A DNA stretch of 64,000 nt. It comes from Cranoglanis bouderius. Lineage: Eukaryota > Chordata > Actinopteri > Siluriformes > Cranoglanididae. The position numbers and the translations under genes are program-made. Every line of letters starts with the position of its first letter. Position 1 is the stretch's first letter. The stretch covers positions 15,512,260-15,576,259 of the forward strand of contig CM042543.1 in NCBI GenBank assembly GCA_023630585.1, read 5' to 3'. This document shows positions 11,365-22,619 of the stretch, one piece after another. The notes below the pieces were generated by a model. The model searched no databases. It had not been told where the DNA came from and saw only the letters and a list, made by a program, of their open reading frames with translations.

Positions 11365-12090
11365 TTTTATGCACAACGGTGTCTAAAGTTTACACAGTGT
11401 GGGGAAAAAAACATCCAGCGAGCAGCTGTTCTGCAGGCAGAAACGCCTTGCTGAAGAGAGAGGTCAGATTAGCATGGCCAGAGTAGTTTGAGCTGGCAGG
11501 TAGGCTATGGTAAATCACATACTGTAACCACTCTTTACAACTGTGGTGAGCAGAATAACATCACAGAATGCATGATTTGGCAGTTAAAGATTGGATAAAG
11601 ACCAGGCAACATTTTTTCAGCTTTTTAGTTGGGTTGAGTCTGTGTACATGATAGCTGCAGAATCTCGTTTTTGGCTGCCAGGAATGGAAGCTGATGTGTT
11701 CTTCTGCTGTTGTAGCCCATCCACCTCAACATGTGACATGTGGTGCATTCTGAGATGCTTTTCGGCTCACCATGTTTGTAATGATTTGCTATCTGAATCT
11801 TCTCCTTAGCTTTAGCCATTCTCCTCTGATCCAAATGTTTATTTGTTTGTGTAAACTCTAGAGATTGCTGTGCATGAAAATCTTGGGAGATCAGCAGTTT
11901 CTGAATAACTTAAACCTGAACCCAACAAACATTTTACAAAGTCACTGAGATCACATTTTTCCTCATTCTGATATTTGATGTGAACATTAATTGAACCTCT
12001 TGACATGTATCTGCAAGATTTTATGCATTGCACTGTTGCCACATGATTGGCTGATTGATTAATCGCATGACTGTACATGCGATCTGGTGT
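11108..12090. mobile_element. Fold-back DNA element, teleost family, copy 1 (decayed)
   Basis: The left half begins with a CACTCACCGGTCACTTTAAT-like end and contains CAATTATCCAATCAGCCAATGATGTGGCAG-type sequence. The right half carries the same segments in reverse orientation, for example CACATGATTGGCTGATTGATTAATCGCATG near 12040, and GTCACTGAGATCACATTTTT near 11940. The whole is therefore a long imperfect inverted repeat. A TTTA array (11318-11367) interrupts the left arm. A second copy is at 50184-50834. I recognise it as a widespread fish repeat but cannot name its superfamily with certainty. The right end is not sharply defined. Confidence 0.65.
11317..11367. repeat. TTTA tetranucleotide array
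   Basis: There are about 12 uninterrupted TTTA units, inserted within the left arm of the fold-back element. Confidence 0.9.
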
Positions 12091-12450
12091 ATGTGTGACC
12101 ATATAGCTCACATAAGTACCACTATTCTATACTGAGCACATTACAAGTAGATGGAATGCAATAATATTGTTTTTTGAGGTTATGATAATGACGTTTTTCT
12201 CATTAATGTTACAGGAATTGTTTCAGACCTTGCTGTTTTTTGGCAGTAATGTGTAAGGATTTGGTATTAAGGCTTGTTAGGTTATTAGGTACACTGTCTA
12301 TATGGTGCACTTTATAGGTGTGTGATTACTGACTGTAGGTCTGTTGCTATACATAATTTATCAGCTTTCTGCAAACCCTACAGAAATGGTGGTGCACCAT
12401 TCTCTGCACAGCAGTAACAGTCATAGTGGTGGCTTGGTAATGTGTTGTTG

Positions 12451-12564
<114 letters not shown>

Positions 12565-12689
12565 CATGCACAGGAGTATTGCATAGTAGTTTTTTTTTTA
12601 ACACTGTGGACTGTGCAAGACAGTTCAACAGTTCATTTTTAAACATATTTTTGAGATACAAATTCACTGAAACCAGTGCTATTGCCCCT

Positions 12690-13180
12690 TAGAGAAAATG
12701 AACTTCACTTCATATACCCTATTATGTTTTCACACATTTGTCAAATGTAGTGCAAGTGAAAAATGAAACCACATGCCATGCATGTGTAAAAGGTACAGTA
12801 TTGTGAAAGTAAATGAATCATGTGACTCATAGAAAAAAAAAAACCCACTTGCACTACATGTGATAAATGAAATTCATATGTGTTTTTTATACCACATTTT
12901 ATATTATGTTTCTCACATTTTCACATATAGTGCAAGTATTTTTATTTTCAAGTTATTTCTTTCTGCAGGATTCATTTACTTTCACATGTTATTTTTACAC
13001 ATGTAGGGCATGTGGGCATTTTTCAGTTCTCATGAGATTAACTGTGATCGTCATATGTCATTTCAAGGCATACCATGGTGAAATAGCACAATGACGTGCA
13101 CACGTGATCGCATATTACTCAGATAATTACATGGGGAAAATGTATGATCACAGGTGAAATGTATGTGATTTTTCCGTAAG
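12690..13180. mobile_element. Palindromic miniature repeat
   Basis: Two arms at roughly 12735-12825 and 12968-13035 are reverse complements of one another over most of their length; both contain GATTCATTTACTTTCACA in opposite orientations. A second, inner inverted pair is built on GTAGTGCAAGTG. The structure suggests a non-autonomous DNA element. There is no coding capacity and the ends are not defined. Confidence 0.5.
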
Positions 13181-14828
13181 GGGTTTTACGATAAGCATTT
13201 CACACATTAGTAGTTATGTAAGATCACACAGGATTGTCATATTAACTAGATGCAAAATCAAGACCAGGTACAGTGCACTGAAGTGGACTTTTTATATCAT
13301 TTAAACTGCATGGAAATTACTAATGATTCCAATTAGTGATGAGGACACACAGTACTGTTTATAAAGAAATGGAATGAAAATGTCTCAGTGACTCTTAGGT
13401 CCTTGAACTGTCATCGCTTTGAAGGTGATTGAGTGTTTACCTATAAAATATTCCAAAATGCAAATATGCAGTTAATGGTCATGAATCTTCCACTCTAGCA
13501 CGCTTGTCCTTTGACAAATCAAAGGCTGATATCAACATACAATATATTTTACGTCATTTTTATGATATATTTACAGGTTTTTAATAGTTTTGATATAAAT
13601 ACACACATTAGATGACAGTTGAAGGAACAAGGAGCCCTTGAAAATGATGATAAATATCAGCTATCTTTCATATGACAGGCAGATTTATGATTGTCAGGTG
13701 GCATATTTAAGTTACCTTTGCACAACAGATGACTCCTTAAATGTGTTTAGGCTCTAAGAGAAAATGAGAGAGATAATAAGAGGCTCAGTGATAAAGCTAC
13801 TTGTACTCTCTGCACTTAGGTACAGTTTACAGGGAGAATAATTCACTTCCTATCTCTTAAATGAAAAATGCTGCCTTTAATAATGAGTTGACATGATTAT
13901 ATAGCAATAAAGATGTGCCAGAAGTCTCACCTGAGAGACCGTAAATGGAATACCTCTCTGTAACCATGTCTAATGAAACCACCTTAATAAACAGGCCAGA
14001 GGAGCACCTCCACTTTGCTGCTATTTTCCTCAGTTGGCATCAAATAGATTGCACTGGAAGGTTTAAACTGACACTGCAGGCTCTGATACAATTAGATTAA
14101 CAGTTTCTTCTGTTTACTTCCCAGGGTATTTGCACTGGTCTGTATTGCATTTATTTGTCTGCAGCTCTTCGCTAAACTACACGAGACAGATCCGGGGGAG
14201 TAGCTGGCCTCCCACATGCTATAGCTGGGCTGGTGGTGTACATCCACCCCATGAGTGCACTAGGAATCAATATTAGGCATTGCCGCTGGGAACGCATAGC
14301 CTATTGTTTGAAAACAATTGTGATAACTAAGCTGCTTTTTTACATTATGGAGTTGAAGCGTTTTCTTTGCAAATAAACTTTGCCTTAATTTATTCACAGA
14401 GCATGATGAATAAAAATTAAGATCTTTGATATCATCCGGAAATTGTTGCAAACCTGAAAAATAGATTTACTCCTTTACACCCACTGCAAAATATAACTAT
14501 GATTGTAGTCTATGACAAGAAAAATAGCTAGACAACATTTATGACATTTCTTCTCAGAAAGTGCATGATATTTCCCCCCACCCCTGCAGTAGGGCCTCCT
14601 CATGGAGACGCCGACACAGTGCCTGCCATTCTCCCCCAAACCACATGTTGACAAGTCAGCTTAATGTGAAGCAGTATAAACTGTGATTGGGGCTGTCAGT
14701 CCTGCTGTTTGTCCAAACTCTCTCCATCTCACACTCCTTGCTCATCCTCAAAGAGAAATCTCTCCCCTGCTGACTGAACAAACTGCAGACGAGTCTCCAA
14801 CCCACAGAGCTCCTATTTCTTTTCTTCT

Positions 14829-14829
<1 letters not shown>

Positions 14830-14859
<30 letters not shown>
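14830..14859. repeat. 30-base T homopolymer
   Basis: An unbroken T run; no coding meaning. Confidence 0.95.
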
Positions 14860-16293
14860 CCTGAGCCCCAGTTTCTCCAACTCGATGCCTATCAGATCAA
14901 GCACCATGCTGAATGAATTCAAGGGCATATTTAGGAGGAATTCTGGGGTTTGACAACCAGTTGCAAGTCATTTTGCTTATCAGAACTTGGCAGTGTTTTA
15001 CTCTCACCCTGTAAAATGAGTGTCTATTATGTGATAATTCTGTCTATCATAAGGTCATCAGTATATTCACTATCTGAAATGGATAATTAAAGCTGCAACT
15101 CTGTATTACGTTTTCTTTTCTCCTTGCCTTAAATGAAAGATCATCTTGTAATACAAATATGGTCATTGCTTTGTTCACAGAGAAATAAGTGCAGCTTTAT
15201 AATATGACCTTGATTGCATGTATTAATTCTAATTATGAAATATGTATTAATTATATTTATGTGAGTGATGTCTAATGAACGTGTTGTCGTACGCAAACAA
15301 TATTTTATAGCTTTACACAGGTTGATTTAATGAGGGAATGAAACCTGTTAAATCTGTTAAAAAACATTTCACTCTTACCTTGTTTTTTTGCTAAAAAGCT
15401 ATTCTGAAGGCATAATCAGCATATAAATTATTGTTTTATTCATTACTGATTGCACTGCTTAAGAGAATAATTTTCCCCTTTTGATTGTAGATGTGAATGT
15501 ATGGGAGATTTAATAATTTTTACTCTTTGCATGTTAGAGTTCAATTTTATATGACTTTTCTCCTCTTGCTGATTGATTGGGCAGGTCGGTTTTAAAAAGC
15601 AAAAGGGCAAAGGCTATTAAAAGTTCATCATTTTCTTTAAAACTGTAATGCTTTCTGAAAGATTGCTCCTCTGTGTTTGTAGGGGAACACCAAAGTTCAG
15701 GATAGATGATGAATTAACTGTTGGGAAAAATTACAGACAGTGTACCGGGGGAAAGAAATCCTTCAGAATGGAAATGATTGATTGGGAGGTCCTGTGGAAA
15801 ACGACATCATGGTTTTTATTTATCCTGGATGATAAGCTCGCCATGCCCTTCCACACCACTCTGCTATTTCACATCGGATTGTTTCTCAGACAGCTTTGAT
15901 GACATGCCTGGAATCCAATCAGCTAACCCTCAAATTACATGAACAGACTCAACACATTCTTTAGTGTTTTAATGGGGCCAGCACCTCTGTCATTTGCTCC
16001 TCTCCCTCAATCGCTCTCTCGCTTTGCACAACGCCTCATACTGCCAGTGTCTGAAGAATGTAATGATCCACCACCCGGACTTCACCTAAATGCAAATATT
16101 AATACATATTTCAGTATCATTACCTGACTTTGAGATTAGTTAAATGTAGGATTTGAGCTCAGAACAAAAGATCAGGAAGTGGATTGTTTGGAGAGCCACA
16201 CTGTGGTGAAGTTCATGCTCATAATGGTGATGCAGTTAACTACCATGTCACAATATTGAGCTTACTCACTATTTAACTACAATTTTTAATTGA

Positions 16294-16324
16294 AGATCAT
16301 CATCATCATCATCATCATCATCAT
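16294..16324. repeat. ATC trinucleotide array
   Basis: About ten ATC units immediately left of the Tc1-like remnant. Confidence 0.9.
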
Positions 16325-16399
16325 AAGGTAGCACAATGTTGTAGGTAGCATTGCCACCTCACAGCTCCAGAATCCTGAATTCAGGTTACCCAAGCTGTT

Positions 16400-16860
16400 G
16401 CCACAAATTTGGAAGCACACAACTGTATAGGATGTCTTTGTATGCTGTAACATTACAATTTCCTTCACTTGAACTAAGAGGCCCAAACCTGTTCCAGCAA
16501 GACAATGCCTCTGTGCACAAAGCGAGATCCATAAAGACATGGTTTGCCAAGGTTGGAGTGAAAGAACTCGAGTAGCCTGCACAGAGCTCTGACCTCAACC
16601 ACACCTATTGAACACCTATTGGATGAACTGGAACGCAGACTGAAACCCGGGCCTCCTCACCCAACATCAGTGCCTGGGCTCACTAATGCTCTTGTGGCTG
16701 AATGAGCACAAATCCCCACAACCACGTTCCAAAATCTAGTGGAAAGCCTTCCCAGAAGAGTGGGGGTTATTATAACAAATGGGGACTAAATACGGACAAG
16801 CACGTGTGTGAAATGGTCAGGTGTCCACAAACCTTTGGCCATGTGGTGTTTTTCTGCCTC
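16400..16860 (+). mobile_element. Tc1/mariner-like remnant with partial transposase
   Basis: The plus strand encodes broken pieces of a DDE transposase C-terminal half: LFQQDNASVHKARSIKTWFA near 16490-16555, then, after frame breaks, NLVESLPRR near 16733-16760. The right end reads GGTGTCCACAAACCTTTGGC, a terminal motif common in fish elements. The left part resembles a subterminal region, so the middle has been deleted and the copy is dead. A sister fragment lies at 33630-33905. Confidence 0.75.
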
Positions 16861-18944
16861 ACGTCCAGTGTTCCCAGGGTAGGTTCCACATGCACTGTGG
16901 TTTTGAGCCAACATTCTGGCCAGTACCTATGATGGACATTTACAGTATTTTGAGCAAGTTCCTTTTACATCATGCCTTTTATTAGCCAAGTGTAACTTTG
17001 ATGCGTAAAAGCTGCCAGGGTCAATGTCATTCTGGTGACATGCTACATTTAATATTCTGTTTTTACATCATACCTTCCCTTGGTGACTGACATCCAGCAA
17101 CACTAAAGAGACAAGTGTGGAGGGTCACTGTGAGAGAACATCAGGGGGAACCAGATGGTTCAAATATAAGCTTTAAAAATCACTATAAGATTTTTTTTTA
17201 AAAGAAGCTTTTTTTTTTATTTGTCTGCATGTTATTTAAGACAATGTAAGTATTCCCTCTAATTGTGTTTAGTGTCTGATATCCATCAAAAGTGAAATTC
17301 TGAAACTTTCTGTCACTGTCCATTGCATTTAAAAGAACCTGATGACATTTGAATGTCAGTTTCATGTTTTTTTTTTATCCCTCAGTGATATTCATGTGGA
17401 AAAAGTCTTCCCTTTTTTGTCATATAATGTCACGTAATCAAGTATGATCTTTTCAACAAAGAGTATTTGACATAATTTTTTCCCCATTCTATGCTTAGCA
17501 AGACTCCAAATCAACATTCTGCCTGCTTGTAATTGCAAAGGCATCATGGTTCGATACACATGACCTTTACTACCTTTAAAGTAATTTCCAATTCATACAA
17601 AATATTCTGTTAATTGTTCATTTGATGCAGTGTTTTGAAGATAATGTTAGATTCAATTTCCATCCTAATTTATCAGTGCCATCAATCAATGCAAATCTTT
17701 TTCGAAATATTAAAGTGACTTTTACTCTCATCCACAATAAGATGATTTACTTCTGTTTTTACAATAAAAGCAAGCATTTGTTGTGGAAGTGAGTATTTCA
17801 GACAAGTCCATGATGGCATTTGTTTTCTGTGTTTGTTCTTTATACAGACAATGAAAGTGAGAAAATGACAGTGTATCATATTGTAAAAGCACTAAGCATA
17901 CTCTTATTATATTCTGTCTTCTTCCATCTCCTTGACACTGCCTCGAAAACATTAAACAAATCAAAACATAAACAATAAGTCAGTGCTGTGATCTGTCATT
18001 ATGTAGAAATGTGAGGATTTATCAGCCACATGTCATTACCGTAATGTGGCACCAATGATGGTGTAAACTGATAAGAGGCAGACAGCTCTATTACTTACCC
18101 CAAAACACTGTTGTGTTGAATGAGGGACCAAACACACACTGAACAACTTCTCTTCATTCTGTATTCATAAAATTGAATTTAAACTTGTGCATTTCTACTG
18201 TCTGATTTTGTTCTGATGCAAGCACACACTCATCATCAACAAACAGGCATCTGCTGCAGCAGCAGCCGAGGGACGATTACAGAGGAGAGCTTATCAGGCT
18301 CGGCTCGGCAATCAGGAGTGCACTTGATTGGCAGCTGAAGAGTTGCAAAGTTGTGACGCTACTGTATATCTGTATCTCAGAGGGCCCCATCGCATGGCCT
18401 GTGGAATCATCAACACTTCCTGTAAACAGCACATTAGCCATGGAAATAACCATGTGATGTTTGGAGGCATACTTCGAGGGGTACATCGGGCATCAAAATG
18501 AGAGTCTAAAGTATGTTGCTAAAGAAAAAAAAGAGTCATCAAATATGGCAAGCTAGATTGCTTTAATAAAATGTTTATACATAGAGGTATATGCACATAT
18601 CCAGCTAACACTTTTAGGTAATTTTCTCAATATTACATTTGCTTGCTCATTTTTTTTTTCTGTAATGCTTATAAACATTTGCTGTAACATTTTAATTGTA
18701 GGAGAATTAAGACAAACATTTTCATACTGTCAGTGTTTGTCTAACTAAGAACGTTGCGCAGGGAACATTCTAGGAACATAGTAAAGTCCATTATTATCCC
18801 ATGGTTTCAAAACATTGCTGCAGTATTGTAATTGTAGCATACAGTTACTTTGTAGTTACAATTATGTTTTACGTTATATTGTACTCTGTTTGCTGGGTAA
18901 GCATATTAATATGGGTATCACTATGGAAATTCCATTCAGTTAAC

Positions 18945-19130
18945 AATGAGAAGAAGTGCACATTTCAGACTATTTTCAAAAAATGATTGCGGTAATATTT
19001 TTGCGGTTACTGTTCAAGAAACTGTCGAGTACTTTACTGAACGTTCTCGTAATGTCTGGCAGACGGAGTAGTGTTTCATATCGTTACTTTTGGAAGAAGT
19101 GCACATTTCAGACAGTTTTCAATAAATTAT
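18945..19130. repeat. Short direct duplication
   Basis: GAAGAAGTGCACATTTCAGA followed by a CTATTTTCA-type tail near 18950-18978 recurs as GAAGTGCACATTTCAGACAG near 19097-19120. The two are about 145 bases apart in the same orientation, suggesting a local duplication or a tandem element remnant. Confidence 0.6.
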
Positions 19131-19131
19131 G

Positions 19132-20063
19132 TTTATTTCTGAAGAGTCGGTATACTCTCAACCATGCAACGTAGCACGTTAAGGCTTATAATTATCCACA
19201 TCACAGAACAGAGTTGTACACTAACACGAATAATTCATATTGTCATTGTACACCAAGATTTGAACGTACAGTATACATATATACAGATGCCCATTCATTA
19301 TCCTCAACCTTACTTGTAAGTAAACTATCTCACTAATTACTGAACAGGGGAAAAAAAAGCAGTGTTTTTAACAAAAGTTATAAGAAATATCAGCAAGGCA
19401 CAAAAATGTAAAGTTTAAAACACTTCTTTGATTTTCTCCAAATCTCAGGGATTAAAATAAAGAAACAGAAACGGTGAATAGCATCCCATTAACCGGCGGA
19501 ATATCCATGCCACACAACCACACTTATATGTTGGGTTGCATAGATAGCTCTCCTAAAGACCTATTTAGTTTAACAGTCTGTGGATCTGGGCTTTGTCTGC
19601 TAAAGCGTCTTACGTAGAGTAAAACTCCAGTAGAGTAAAACTGGAGCTGCTTTCCAGATCGACTGAACCAAATGTCACGTACTGTATATGTGGTCTAAAG
19701 CTGGACCTCTACAATGTGCTGCTTCACATCTGACTCTCAAATTGCAAATGACAAATACAGATGTGCAAAGCCATGTGCAGGTATTGTGACAGTGAGAGCT
19801 ACCGTGTGTATGTGTGTGTGTGTGTGTGTGTGTTTGAGAGTGCAATAGTGTATCTCGGGGTGTTTGGTGGAAGACGATGAGGTAGCTCAGTCCAGGATGA
19901 GCAGTGAGTACAGAAGAATGGTGCCACTATGAAGTCTTTGGGGTCAGTAGTCAGGAGTGAGCACTGGAGCCGTATTGCAGTGCTAGGTGAAAGGTCCGTG
20001 CACCAGGATCGAGGTAAGATCCCAGCGCGCAGAAAAAACTATGCAGCAATAGAACCACTAAAG
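19132..20063 (-). other. akap6: Possible akap6 3' UTR
   Basis: If the last coding exon is 20105-20064, the following minus-strand sequence is 3' UTR. A candidate AATAAA signal is at 19137-19132. A TG array lies near 19808-19831. There is no further open frame. The assignment depends on the weak terminal-exon call. Confidence 0.3.
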
Positions 20064-20105
20064 TCAGTGCCTACTGGCAGGGATAGCAGGATTTCCTGAG
20101 AGTCT
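20064..20105 (-). CDS. akap6: Candidate terminal coding exon of akap6
   Basis: On the minus strand a strong acceptor (a T-rich tract ending GTTTTCTAG) precedes 20105. Read in phase 0, as needed after either candidate upstream exon, it gives RLSGNPAIPASRH and a TGA at 20066-20064. The acceptor is convincing, but the peptide is too short to confirm by recognition. A different phase would stay open about 20 codons longer. The upstream exon could be 21735-21613 or the large exon itself, since both end in phase 0. Confidence 0.33.
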   Translation of the reverse strand, partial: RLSGNPAIPASRH

Positions 20106-21548
20106 CTAGAAAACAAAAAAAAACAATACATTTATTTGTAAATTATAAATGGAGAAAGGGCCAGGTTAAAAGTTTTCTGGTTAAAACTTTGACTGTAATT
20201 TATCTTCCTATCCACTAGAGGCACTGCGAAGGGAGGAAGTGGGGGACAATTTATTCACAGATGCACTTTGTAATCCATCACAATATTTCAAGTACAAGAA
20301 TCTGTTTCATTCTATAATCACACTCAATTTATCTAAAACAAAGAAGCAGAATAATTTATTACAAGTCATTAGATACTGGAAACATTCGGGATCACTCCGG
20401 CATTCTGTCATTGTTATTGTGTTATTTAGATATGGTCAGTTCTACCTCTTGTGTTTAAAATGCGCTCCCGTTGTGTTGAACAGAGGCTTGAATGCTAGGT
20501 TAGGAAAGTTGATTGGTGCAGTCTGTGTAGTACTTGATTACAGTGAGCAAGCAGTGTTGGTTTTTCCATCAGTTGTATAATATGTGAGTGGCTTCTTTTT
20601 CTTCAAAACAAATCATTGCCGGGCGACACTTTCTGGCTTGGTGACAGGAAGGAGAAGACCTACTGGACACATTACTCTTGTCAGCCTTCAGAGAGTCCTG
20701 TTTTTCATTTGCCCTCTCCTAATTTTCACACAATTCACTTGTATTTCTGCCATTTTAGGCTGTTCAACTTGTTACAGGAATCTAGCCAGTGATGTGATCA
20801 TTGAGGGAAAAGCATTTGACACTGATTGTCAAAGTCAATACTCAGCGTGGTGTTTTTGTTTTATCTGTTCAACTGAAAGTTTTTTTTTCCTTTGAACATC
20901 TGGAAGTGGCCGCGTCCTTGGACGAAAATGTCATTTAAAAGCATTTGATGTGAAAACTGATGTGAAAAAGAGTGATGTATATATCTTAATATCTTTGAAG
21001 CTTGCTTTTATCCTAATAAATACGTGCTTAATTGTTTTACATATTATTTTGTACTTTTTATACACATGCGAGAATCAAATCAACATGCAAGAATCAATGT
21101 CTCACATATCCCATGCTTGGCTTTGGAAAATCTCCCAATTTCTAAGGTTTCAAGGTTGCAAGTATGTGGTATACAGATGTAATGACTGATTTTCAGACCA
21201 ATTTCCTAGTAAGGTTGTCATCATATATAAAGCATAGTGGCCTATAATTTAAACCATAATGTGGCCCAGAGTCAGACAATGCATTTGCGTCAGCAGCATC
21301 AGAATAAGCCTGTGAGGTCGGTGCAGAGAGCATTCACAAAGACGCAGGGTGAGGAGAAAAACACATTCTCATTGCAAATTCGCTCTTTGGAAAACCACAC
21401 TAATGACAAATAGGAAGGTGCTTAGTTGCAGTATGGAATGATGTGGAAAATGGGGTGCTTACAATGCGCCACAAGATGTTGAAAAGACCCATCAGCCATT
21501 TTTCAGTGATATGACAGAAGAGGCCTGGGGGAGAGGCTGTGCGTCTCT

Positions 21549-21586
21549 CTGTGTGTGTGTGTGTGTCTGTGTGTGTGTGTGTGTGT
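21549..21586. repeat. TG microsatellite
   Basis: An interrupted TG array just downstream (minus strand) of the candidate exon at 21735-21613. It is read as His-Thr if that exon is wrongly extended. Confidence 0.9.
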
Positions 21587-21612
21587 GCTGATGCATGACC
21601 TATACTACGAAC

Positions 21613-21735
21613 CTTGGCCTGGGGTCTGCTGCTCACGCCACTCCTCACTGCCGATGAGCTGTCTGAACGGCGCGCACTGAGCAAAACCCTGCGGTCTGTC
21701 TCCACCGGTCCAGCAGCACGCTCGGACCTTGCCAA
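21613..21735 (-). CDS. akap6: Candidate penultimate coding exon of akap6
   Basis: A TTTCCTCAG acceptor on the minus strand precedes 21735, and an AAG/GTTCGT donor follows 21613. The 41 in-phase codons run LARSERAAGPVETDRRVLLS to SRPQAK, basic and Ser-rich like the end of the preceding exon (KSTHKQ). The large exon ends in phase 0, so the joint is in frame. The segment is GC-richer than its surroundings, which supports coding. I do not recognise the sequence and the donor is modest. Without the donor, the frame runs into the TG repeat and ends at 21400. Confidence 0.45.
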
Positions 21736-22619
21736 CTGAGGAAATGATGGAGAGGTAGAGATGATGATATCACAAAGATGATGGAGACAAAGGCTTATGT
21801 TTAAATGCTCCTACCTTTTTTTGAAAAAGGTGGCATTTGGACTGCACATATTTTGCACATAAATTTCACTCAAATTACATTATGCTTGTCGCATTTTCAC
21901 ATCAGTGATAGTTTACATTGTCATAACAGCATGACTGCGTCACTGGTCAAATAATCCAACACCATCTGGTTAATCTATAACTTACATTTAATGAGAGAAA
22001 GAGGAACTCCAATGAGAGCATGATTAATTGTACACAGGAACTTCAAACAAACAGTAAGACTCTCTACTTCACTGACCATGACTTGGCTTAAATACTCAGA
22101 CTTTACTAAGTGTTAAATACATTCTCATAAAGCATTTCAGGTCTTTGCCTTATTCAAGCTTAGAGAATTCGCATTCATGTTTTTGTTATCAATGATTAGC
22201 TTGAAAAGTAACCACTTAATTCACCTAATATAAGGTCAAACAACAGATTTGCAGTGAGAGCTGGAACAGAGCAGTGGGGAAGTTTGCATATGAAATAGAA
22301 AACTACTTAAAAAGAACACAAATACATGCTAATTCAGTCATGAAATTAAGTAATGATTCCCGCTGTAGTCTTGCTTATGAATCATAATATAATCTGACTG
22401 ATTATGATTATTCTGTTCCGTAGACCTTAAAATTTTAAATCTACGCCTGCAAATCCGTATTCCATTAGTGCTTCAGGGGGAAGGAGGAGGGAGAAGGGGG
22501 TGGGGAAGAGGGGAGGGAGAGAACAAAAATCCTTTTTGAATATTTAGTGAATGAGCTAGAAGAAATGCACCCAGCTCTCCCTACAAGCAAATAAAGCCTG
22601 GTGTAAGGTCTAAACGTAC

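Noticed and set aside
20239..20895. Two adjacent plus-strand frames of 113 and 103 codons
   Set aside because: AT-rich, no family resemblance, no promoter or splice evidence; they lie in the intron between akap6 candidate exons.
22581..22619. Stop at 22581 as the end of akap6
   Set aside because: A near-consensus donor (CAG/GTACGT) at 22620 makes the last 13 codons intronic.
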